From: Moringa oleifera | Lineage: Eukaryota > Streptophyta > Magnoliopsida > Brassicales > Moringaceae | DNA: 64,000 nucleotides | NCBI GenBank assembly: GCA_021397835.1 | Contig: JAJFZO010000882.1 | Location: 1,736,001-1,800,000, forward strand | Direction: 5' to 3' | In this document: positions 54,939 to 64,000 of the stretch, one piece after another | How positions within the stretch are numbered: the first letter of the stretch is position 1 | Layout of the letters: each line of letters starts with the position of its first letter | Position numbers and translations under genes: made by a program | Notes under the pieces: generated by a model | Told to the model about the DNA's origin: nothing | What the model saw: the letters and a program-made list of their open reading frames with translations, nothing else | The model's database searches: none

Positions 54939-57880
54939 TCAGCGGATTTGAGTTCTTCCCAGTGACCAAAGGCCTGTGTCTCTGACTGGTGCCTGAAAAC
55001 ACAAAAAGAAAGAGATTGGCTGATTAAGAAACTGAAAGCTTTTTGATTAGAAAATTTCAGAACTTGATCTTGAATTAGGATAGGGCATGGATACCGTTTT
55101 CATGGATGGGAAGACATTCCAGAATCGCAAGGTCTCATCCCCAGCTCCTGTTACAATTGTCTGCAAAAGAAAGCAAATTTGGATTGAGGATCTTTCTTAT
55201 ACAGGAACTTATTGCAATACTTCTAAAGATGGGAAGGAATATGGGGTGAGAAAGCATTAATCATTTTAGAAAATCACAGTACCTGGCCATCCGGTGACGT
55301 AGCAAGATAGAGAACTCGTAGACTGTGGCCAGTTAGAGTTGCAACCTATCAAAATCCAAAAGGAAATAAATTTTCTTTTGCGTTACAAACAGAAGATAGT
55401 AATGAAGAAAGATTCCATGTAAAAGTTCCCACCAGAACAACTAAAGAGTGCTAAAATTTCTACCTTTGCCATTGATGGATACTTCCAGACCATGATTTGA
55501 TTCTGGGAATATCCATGAGTGCTAACGAGCTCATTCACATTCTTACTCCATGCCAGATTGCAGACCTGAATGTTTAAGCATTACAGTCTAGTTAACATGG
55601 TGTGCTAATATCAGAAACTTACAGGCTCTTAAGACTTAACAAAAATGGAAATGATGAAAGATCAAGGAAACAAAACCTGGCTTCCAGTGTCGACACTGTT
55701 TAGTTGATGACCATTGGTAGTGTTCCAAAAGCGAATACATCTATCAGCAGTTCCTCCTCCAGAAGCAAGAAGGCCACTCTGATGAGGTGACCATGCAATA
55801 GCCTTCACAGCTGCTGTGTGTTCTGTCAACTTCAGAACAGGTTGCTTGGAATGTTGGTTCCAAACCAGGAGCTGGTCAACAAAAGCCCACTGAATCAGGA
55901 CTTAACAAGGAATAACAAATAAGCAAACATGCAATGAATTTATGATAGAAGCTTATGATTACCTGATTATCATTTCCACCAGATGCAAGTTCCCTGTCAT
56001 CATGTGACCATTTCAACCCACAGACCTGAGGGATTGGAATGGAAGTTTATTAAGTTTACTCTCATTTTCCCATGAAGCATAATCATCTCCACAGAGAAAA
56101 CATAGCCAGGGCAATTAAAGAAACATGTAACGACAAATGATCCAGAAGAGGATATGACTCTAATTGAAGCAAAACTGTCATATATGTACTTGTTCTGCAT
56201 TGCTAGAATTTAATGCTAGCCTGTTTTTGATTGAAAACTACCAAAGATTTTGCACTTTACCTCAGATTTGTGTCCAGTAAGTTTGCTAATAAAGTCACTG
56301 GGAACACGTAGGTCATGTTGAAGGATGCTCCGGTCCCTACTTCCCGATGATAATATCCTCGAATTCCAAGCCAAAACACCAGCTCTTGTTTGGTGTCCTC
56401 CCATTGATCGGAGCCTCTTGCACTTACTTACATCCCATACCTGTAAAGAAATCCAAAATATCGATCAAAATCCCAATAACATAGAGGCACACAGAAAAAT
56501 TTGCTAATCCGTTTCATAGTGAATTCAATACTATCCTCAATAGACACACAATGCAAACATGAATAAGGTATCAGCTACCTGAACTTGTCCAAGATTAGTA
56601 CCAACTGAAATATATGAACCTTCCCGTGTCCACTGAACTGCACACACACTGTCAGTCGGTCCCAGGTCACACAACTTTGTCACCTGATAACAAATTACAA
56701 ATTTTCAAAAGCCTTAAATAACGTTTGCCTCTACTTCAGTAGCAATAAGAAGAACTTCAAAGAGCTTTTGCTTCATGCTTTACAAAGTTGAACTTGTTCA
56801 GTCTAATGTGAAGCTAAAAGAATCAAACTCACTTTGCTGTTTGATGCAGTCCATAGATAAACACAAGTGCCCAGACCAACAGCCAGTACATTCTGTGAGG
56901 ACCAATCAACTAGGTTCAAGTAGAAATCATCTTGAAGAGATGGGGCATCCAGAACCTGCATCAATTCAGAATTGAATCACTGATTAATCCTCATTTTCTA
57001 GTCCATTTGCACAAGCTAAACTTTCTTTTTGATTCAATTTTTTCCATCTCTACATAGAATTTTAGCCAGTTCATTTGATTTTAGTTTCACAACCTTTTCC
57101 CCCACTACTGGGACTTGCACCAGTGTTTCCTCCATGATTGAAGATTTTGAATCTTAGCTAAGTTCATAAATTCTCACATCAAGGTATCAACTGAAAAGTA
57201 AACAAACATATATTTTCAACAAAAATCATTGCAATGCAATCATGACCCATTTAATGTGTTATCTCTCTCATTCTTAAAATGAGATTAACATAATGATATC
57301 AAGAAATCAAATAATTTTGTTTTCTTTTGTTTATCCTCGAGTTTCTGAGAACCTCAAATCAAACATAAACATGAAACCAAACAGAAAATAAGTTTTACAG
57401 AAAAAAGAAACTGACCTTATGGGGTGTTTTGGGTACCTTCCTAGGTGGCTTAGGAGGTGTGGAGGTCTCACTTGACAACCCCGAACCTTGTCCCAAAATG
57501 GAAGGCGAATAGGGAGAATTAGGCCCTGAATGATCAGTCTTGAAACGCAACATATTTTTGCTAGGACTCATAGGGGAGCCCTGACCTGCAGGAGAAAAAG
57601 AACCAAAATCAGACCCAAAAAGTTCTGATTTCAACAACCTCGAGTAAGCCTCGTTTCCTCCTTCTTTAACCGGTGAGCTCTTCTCTATGAGACCAAAAGT
57701 ATGCAGCCTCGAAGAGGATCTGCAAGGAATAAATCTGTCGCTACAAGTTGACGCCTTTGACGGCGAGGATAAGCTAGATATCCCTCGAAGAGACCCAGAA
57801 AACGCCTCAAGACGCAGCGTTGTCTCGTTCATCCCAGCTGGGAGATTTATTCCGCTTTTCCTTCTCTGCGGTGAATCCAT
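54939..57880 (-). CDS. FZR3: FIZZY-RELATED 3 / CCS52B, APC/C activator
   Basis: Cdh1-type WD40 coactivator that brings substrates to the anaphase-promoting complex. Ten exons: 57880-57416, 56955-56833, 56683-56579, 56440-56261, 56025-55963, 55871-55677, 55565-55464, 55345-55283, 55160-55095, 54992-54939 (471 residues, normal length). N-terminal C-box [13 protein letters not shown] (about residue 47); then [10 protein letters not shown]. The WD40 propeller spans about 165-460 ([59 protein letters not shown]). It ends QIR-stop, an IR-type tail for binding TPR subunits of the APC/C. The C-box variant with Cys and the [16 protein letters not shown] context match CCS52B, not CCS52A. The neighbour is the FtsJ-like gene, 0.5 kb away and convergent. 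Confidence 0.95.
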
Positions 57881-58052
57881 TTCTGGGTATTCTCCTATCC
57901 CTCTCGGCTCTCCTCAGTTGATAGAATCTTCCCAACTCTCTATAGTTAAATGGATTCCACCCAGATTGGAAAGCAGAGCAAGCAAAAGCCTCTCTCTGCA
58001 AGGAAAGAGAGCTTTACAAAGGGAGGACTGTTTGGTAGAAAGGGAAGTCTGC

Positions 58053-58230
58053 AACGGTCAAATATTTGGGTAGGGCATATATACGAATCGGAGCGGTGGT
58101 TCCATGAGATTGCAGAACTAAAGGAAGGAGACTTGGAGTATTTTTTAATATTTTCTCAGAATTGCAACGGTCACTTTAGTAAATGTAGCTCGCCGCAGCT
58201 TGCTTACCATACAAATACTAAGTAGCCGTT
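58053..58230 (-). promoter_or_regulatory. FZR3 promoter with three MSA-like elements
   Basis: AACGGTCA at 58053-58060 and 58166-58173 (plus strand) and AACGGCTA on the minus strand at 58223-58230 match the core of the mitosis-specific activator element bound by three-repeat Myb factors. A TATA-like TATATAT lies at about 58077-58083. This fits the known G2/M expression of CCS52B, but the function here is inferred. Confidence 0.5.
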
Positions 58231-58259
58231 ACTTTGAATTCTGTACTCTCCTCTTTATG

Positions 58260-59660
58260 TCTCAGCTCCTGTTTGTTACATTCTTTATCAGTTTTTGACT
58301 ACATTAATTTATTGGTCAAGATTTTATATTATATACTTTTGTATTAAATTCTTTTTATCAAAGATTTGTATTAAACTTTTTACACTAATGTTTTGTATTA
58401 AACACTTTTCATTAAAGTTTTCATACAATAATCATGGTTTTTAATTTTGTACAAATATTGACAAATTTGTTTGTTTAATTCGTATCGGTAACTCTTTTTT
58501 TAACCCCTATCAATTTTGTATTAAATAATTTATATATTATTACCATATTTTTTATTGATCAATTCTATATATTGGTAAGTTAGATGATAATTAATTAATT
58601 TTTTTATTAAATATGGTATTAAAATTTTTGCACCATAATCATTTATACTAATTATTGAATGTTTGACTTGATTGATTTATATTCTAAATTGGTGTTTTTA
58701 ATGATTATTTATTTTTAATAAAAATATTATTGATTGAAATTTTCACATCTTAATTTTTTCATGATTAATTTTATACTATATATATTTGTATTGAAGATTT
58801 TGTGCTAATAATGTTTTTTTAGATTGCTCAATCTTGTATTAAATTATTATTATTAGGTAATCTAATTAGAAAAAATGCAAGACAAATACCATAAATTTGT
58901 TAGGGCTTTTTGATTTGCATACTTTAGAGTTCATAATGAAAGTTCAATTTAGATAAAATTGATGGATCAAAATTTGATTTATCACTTTTTAAACTTAAAA
59001 ATTTGATTGATAACTTGATAAATATCAAAATTTTATAAAATTTTTACTAAAAAATTATTTAAATTAATTTTTAAATATTTTAATAAAAACTTTTAATTTT
59101 ATAATTTTTTAAATTTAAATTAAATTAATAAATCAAAATTTAATTATTTATTTTAAAAATATAAAAATTTGATTGATAATATAAATTATCCTAAAAATTT
59201 TACATAAATTTTATTTATTTTTAATAAATATTAATTTAAAAACTTATACAATATATTAAATCCATGTAATATAATTAACTTAATTTTTTAAAATTTAAAT
59301 TCTCATAAATTTTATATTTAATATAAAATAAATTAAACAAATCATAATAATTTTTTCATTAATTATTACATATTAACATTTCTTTAAAAAATTAACCAAA
59401 AAAAAAAAAAAAACCTCACTAAAGCATGTCTCCACAAATATCTAGTCGTGCCACTAGTTTTCAGGATCAAATAGCAGTAGTATTAGCACATCATAACTAG
59501 ATTATCTACCAATCCATGGAAGGGCAACCATGAAAAAACTAGCCAGGGGATGGTTGATACGTACTATTTATCATCAACAAAAACAAAATTAAGATATTCC
59601 AGCATAAGCTACAAGATCTTTCAGCTGTTTATCTTAACTTGGATTCATCTACTGCATTTT
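58260..59660. other. AT-rich spacer
   Basis: No gene recognised. 58900-59350 carries weak matches to the dispersed repeat family A; 59400-59415 is a poly(A) run. The 3' UTR of the ARP5 gene would lie in 59450-59684. Confidence 0.55.
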
Positions 59661-59684
59661 ACAATGAACTGCAAGAAGAATCAA

Positions 59685-62600
59685 TTACAGTGAGTATTGC
59701 AGTTGGTATCTTCGAAGCCATTCCTCACCTTTCTCATAGTAATCCATCTTACTAAATGTCTGCTCAGGGAACTGCAGCTTGGCTGCATACACAGCAGCAC
59801 CGCGCCATGCATCAAGAACGGGGTCTAATGCTCTGACCACACGAATAGATGAACCACACGGTCTTATCATCTGAATTCCAGCTTCTAAGCGCTCGCTCAT
59901 ACCAGGGAAAATAGAGCACCCGCCAGTCATAAGGATAGAGTTGGTCAGTCTCTCCTCTAGACCTTCGTATTTACTCGGCAACCTTCTTATTGAAACCCCG
60001 CACATCTCGTCTAGTCCTACCTGATCAATGCCTACCAAGTTGGGATGGAATAATATTTCAGGGCAGCGAAATCTTTCAACCCCGAGTAAAATTTGGAAAT
60101 CTTCCTTTGAGAGGGGACGGAATTTTGGTGGCTCTGCAGCAGGTTGAGAGGAACCCAGTTCTGGTTTGGGAACAAAGTTTGGATCGATCTCCTGTTATAG
60201 TAAAAATTGATGAATGTGATAATATCCATTGTTAAGAATTAAGACAAGAATATGGTTTCGGAACAAAGTTTGGATCGATCTCCTGTTATTGGCAATGCGA
60301 GGTAGCTGATATGGTAGGGATAAAGTGAACTGACCTGGAGCCTACATGAGACTCGAGCTAGTTCTGTCTCACACTCATCTTGTCCTTCATCATCATCATC
60401 ATTATCTTTGCTCATTAGTTTGTAAAGTTGCCAATCCTCATCTTTGGCTCCAAAAGTATCTTCTCCCTTCCCTCGATCAAAGGCTGCTGTTGTCAAGAGG
60501 CGCATCCTTTCTCTCTGGGCAGCATTTAATCTCTCACCACGGCCAACACCTCCATTTGTATGGCCACCATTTGTCTTGAGTCGTTTTCTCTGCTCAACTT
60601 TCTCAGAAAGCTCTTTGTATTTAGCATGCATTTGCTCTAAATAAAGCTCGGGGTTTTCTCTACATTAGAAATAAGAGAAACAAATAGTGAAAAGATGGCA
60701 AAAGTAATATTCATTCACTACTCTCTTCCAAGATCGTAAAGATAACCTCAAGAATCAACACCATATGAACTATGAGCAGACCTGCCCAGTCCCTTCCAAG
60801 TAAATAAAGACTACTCTTTTCTCCTTGAATATGTGGCTTGAGGATATTAATTCTACTCCATTTAAATGAACAGAAACTTTAATTTGAAAAAACAGGGGTG
60901 ATTCTTTTCCCCTTAACAGTCTTAACCTTTAAGTTCATGTCAAATCAGAAAGGAAAAGAAACCTTGGTACTTACAATCTTTTTTCTTCATCCTGTTGATT
61001 TCTCTTTTCTCTTTCCAATTCCTCTTCAAAACGTTTCTGTTTAGCTCGTTGTCGGCCCTCATTTGTGGTTTTAAGAAAGATCTGCCTCCTCTTTTCCTTG
61101 AGCTGTCAACATGCCATAAGGCAGAGTAAGCATTATGATATGACAATAAATCCAATTGAAATAACAACTTAGATCTTTCCAGGTAGGTTGATGATACTGC
61201 AAAGTGACAATGCAGCTCTTTACCAAAATTTAGAAATATCTTGACCATACAAGGTTGAAGATAAGGGGAAACAGTGTGGGGTGGGGCAGGGGTAACCAAG
61301 AATAGTTAATCTTGCAGACAAGTGTCAGAGAATCTGGCTACACCGACTTAATGTGGTAGTTTCCCTACATTCTGAACTGATCCAAGCATAAATTAAAGAT
61401 CAGGGATATGACTAGCAACATCGAATCTGGATACAAACCTGCTCAGGAGTAAGCATGTTGTCAGCAACATTAATAAGAGGATATTTGTCATTTGCAGAAG
61501 AATCTGTTTTTTCCTCACTTTCAACTAGCTCAACCTTCGGTTCACCTTTTGCTTTTCGTAAAGATTGAGTTGTTTTCGAAATTGAAGATTCTATTTCCTG
61601 CTTAGAGACATAGCCAGTATCTGACAGGAAAGATGGAATGTCATCCTCTTCGATTTGATCCAGTTGCCGCAAAAGAAATTCCAGACCATGCAACTCATTT
61701 TCTAGTTCGTTGATCCTAGAACACCTCTTTGCTTCAGCCATTTCTCGCAGCCTTTGACCTTGCCTCTCCTTTATAGCTGCCTTTCTTGCAAGCTCTTCCT
61801 CTGAAGGAGGTTCTTCAGTGGGTGGTGGAACCCATGGTAGCTGCCAACACCTTGTTTTATCCTCAGCTTCTTTGGTTCCTTTCTGTCAGAACAATTACAA
61901 AACATAGCTTCACGAGTTGAAAGGAGAAGAGATGAAAAGAAAAGCGAAGCTCATTACCTGAAAGAGTCGAGCTTCAGAAGCATAATCAGAAGCGATGTAG
62001 CAGTGCTCCATTTTCAGGTCTTCAACCTTCTCCCATGTAAACCTAGCCCTATTATGCACATTTGGACAATATTATCAGTAGTTAAACACAGGGCGGTCTG
62101 TCGGCTAGGTCTACAACTCAGATGGACTATCACTCACATGTGATGAGGGTATTTAAGTGAAAGAAGTTGCTTCAAATAATCAGTAACATGGTATCCACCA
62201 ACATTAGTTCTGCAGCATCCTCTATAAATAGGCTCGCCACCAATGAACTATAAAACAAAACAAAACCCACATCACAATCACATGTGAGCAACATAATCAC
62301 TGAATCTTCAAATATTTATCGTATTAGTCAGTTTCAATCTCATATCCTGCCAGGCAGTTCCAGTCTATCCAGATGACACATATATCAGTACCAAATTTTG
62401 AAATTGTAGAACAGAATATACTTGGAACTTGGTTGTAACGGAAAAAAATTCTAACTAGCAATATATGGAAGCAATTCATGTTTCAGATGATGCTGTGCTA
62501 TCAGCACAAAACGGAGACATGAAAGTTCAGCAGCATAAACAAGTCCATCAACGTGTATCCGTGCATTAACACACAAGTGCAATAACATGCATAATAATTA

Positions 62601-63700
62601 TGAAAACTTCTTGATGACAAATACAACTAAACAATGCTCTGCTCAATTCTATTTATATGTTCCAGGGTGGCATACCGGAATAACATGTGTTGTGGTAAAT
62701 CCTGGGCTGATAACAAGACCATCTTTATCACAAACCCCATGTTGTTGATTATACTTATAGCTGAAAGCAGCATCAACACCGAACGCTGTGACACATAGCA
62801 AACATAAATTAATTTAGGCAGCAGCATGCATGAAAGGAGCAAACAATATTTCAAATCAAGGGCCACATCTAAAACAAATATATTGAGGAAAGATATAATT
62901 ATGTTGAGTAAACCCAATTAGTAGTCATATAACTTCCTGCCCACATTATTTACAGCTCACTTATATATGCAAGGCCATGCATCTTCAAGATAACCATTAA
63001 GCAAATCGGTAAAGGAATGAAGTTTCTGATGGAGTTGAAATCAGAGCTCATACCCACTGATGGAACTCCATAAGTCTCGAAAAGGAGTTCTGCCATTTTA
63101 CTGCGAGAGTGAACTGGGTTGCATACACATTCTGTGATCAGGACAGGATGATCAATCTGCTCTGCCCTCAAACAAAAATTAGATCAAAAAAGGTCTTGTG
63201 AACATAAAAACCAAGACGAAGTCTTCAATATGTGAAGAGTAAAGTAAGTTGTGTCCAGCGCATGTATCAAAGAAAAGAAGGAATCAAAATCACCCATCAT
63301 ATGTGCAACAGAGATATTCTGACAAATTTTACTATCACATTTTGTTAAAAAACAAGTTTTTACACAGTCAATCCAACATGGTTTCCAAGACCACTGATGT
63401 CTAAAGATGCATTATTACACATACTTGCAGCCACAGGACAGTCACGAAATCTCGGTGATTTTATTCTAACGCAGATCAACATAACAGATTAGGGAGGATG
63501 TGGTGTTAAACAATCAAAAACACTCAGCTTTAGAAAATATCATGGCAGCGAGCAATATACTAGAGGACCAGAGCCTTTTAAATGGAAGCATGCATATGAC
63601 ATACAAATCAGAGTAACTCATGTAACAGTAAAAAGAGTAAATTTTAATAACATACCTCTGATCCATTAGCACCCAACCGATCAAATCCAAAGTCAAGTAT
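59685..63700 (-). CDS. ARP5: actin-related protein 5 (INO80 chromatin-remodelling subunit), 5' end outside window
   Basis: Nuclear ARP5, part of the INO80 nucleosome-remodelling complex, with roles in DNA repair and root/epidermal development. Nine exons are visible: 63700-63656, 63156-63054, 62785-62676, 62247-62138, 62048-61958, 61882-61439, 61102-60975, 60659-60335, 60191-59685 (620 codons plus stop). About the first 100 residues lie beyond 64000. Actin-fold blocks are ILDFGFDRLGANGSE|IDHPVLITEC, FETYGVPSVAFGVDAAFSY, SPGFTTTHVIP, TNVGGYHVTDYLKQLL and, after the insertion, FRCPEILFHPNLVGIDQVGL, ILMTGGCSIFPGMSERL and DPVLDAWRGAAVYA. Between them is the ARP5-specific charged coiled-coil insertion (ERQGQRLREMAEAKR, ERMRLLTTAAFDRGKGEDTF). 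All junctions keep frame. The acceptor of the last exon is duplicated in the preceding intron. Confidence 0.95.
60162..60289 (-). repeat. 37-bp direct duplication of an ARP5 splice acceptor
   Basis: 60162-60198 and 60253-60289 are identical except for one base (TGGTTTGGG versus TGGTTTCGG). On the gene's strand each copy contains ATAACAG|GAGATCGATCC, the true acceptor and first codons of the last exon. The intronic copy would give the same first codons and then a stop (EIDPNFVPKPYSCLNS-stop). Confidence 0.9.
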
Positions 63701-64000
63701 CTAAAAATGTAAAAAAGCACAGGAAAACAGGTTAAAACTCTTGTCATGATTATATAAAGTAATGAATATGCATTCATGCACCTATACCCACACAAAAACA
63801 ACAAGCTATTCTGTACTCCAGATTTTTCATTCAAGTTGGTGAAGCATAGCATGTTTAGTAATCAAGGCAATAGAATATCTATTTAGTTAAAAAGATAAAA
63901 AATACAAAAGCAGCAAGTACAAGACTAATGACCATTTGCATAAAGTTTTTCATTCATTTCAAGATCGGTATAATAATTCACCTACGAGCATAGCAACCAT
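63701..64000 (-). other. ARP5 intron, upstream exon not visible
   Basis: The sequence preceding the exon at 63700 is T-rich on the gene's strand with a proper acceptor (CATTTTTAG). I see no match to the next conserved block (VVYQFEIMEY) up to 64000, so this intron extends out of the window. Confidence 0.6.

Noticed and set aside
57687..58225. Plus-strand frames of 128 and 91 codons upstream of FZR3
   Set aside because: Antisense to FZR3 exon 1 and its leader; no independent family match.
60346..60644. Plus-strand frames over ARP5
   Set aside because: Shadows of the ARP5 coiled-coil exon, rich in His and Ser only because the other strand encodes Asp and Glu.
61439..61883. Suspected one-base frameshift in the ARP5 insertion exon
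   Set aside because: On recounting, the exon is 61882-61439, 444 bases, and stays open; the apparent shift was a counting error.
63157..63167. Upstream acceptor choice TTTGAG|GGCAGAG for the ARP5 exon
   Set aside because: It would break the reading frame; GAGCAG|ATTGAT restores the conserved NGSE-IDHPVLITEC junction.
1..64000. CRISPR arrays, operons, bacterial mobile elements or integrated virus genes
   Set aside because: The introns, spacing and gene content are those of a plant nuclear genome; no regularly spaced repeats, bacterial promoter arrangement or capsid/movement/polymerase frames were seen.

Overview
This is nuclear DNA of a flowering plant, most likely a eudicot. Genes carry GT-AG introns, are separated by long, very AT-rich spacers, and have TATA, G-box, site II and telo-box style promoter motifs. 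There is an LINE relic, and every recognisable protein is a plant family member. I rebuilt exon structures by hand from splice sites, reading frame and family conservation. Each gene model below closes in frame across all its junctions.

Left part (1-23 kb). A LINE tail lies in the last visible intron of AP-3 beta adaptin (minus strand, only the first three coding exons in view). After about 6 kb of AT-rich spacer comes a complete IDN2-like XS/XH gene of RNA-directed DNA methylation. Next to it is a decayed tandem copy lacking the XS half. Each copy is followed by a 64-nt tRNA-like element, and the two elements differ at only one base. Then comes a possible non-coding locus with a 0.5-kb tandem duplication, and an alpha-expansin gene on the minus strand with a thrice-repeated upstream motif.

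Middle (23-37.5 kb and 43-47 kb). These are AT-rich deserts built largely from decayed dispersed repeats in both orientations, with a few GC-richer islands. Some islands have G-box, site II or TATA motifs but no recognisable gene.

Right part (37.5-64 kb). A telomere-binding protein gene (TBP1/TRP type: ubiquitin-like plus Myb/telobox) is followed by a single-exon LISCL-type GRAS regulator, an FtsJ-like RNA methyltransferase, the APC/C activator FZR3/CCS52B (minus) and actin-related protein ARP5 (minus, 5' end outside the window). From memory, telomere-binding protein, FtsJ and FZR3 are neighbours in Arabidopsis (At5g13820-At5g13840), and AP3B and an expansin are close on chromosome 3 (At3g55480/At3g55500). 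Two ancestral gene blocks therefore seem to be preserved here.

I found no operon-like or defence-like system. The most unusual items are the near-identical tRNA-like elements within a diverged duplication, the duplicated locus at 18-19.7 kb, the dispersed AT-rich repeat family, and a duplicated splice acceptor in ARP5.
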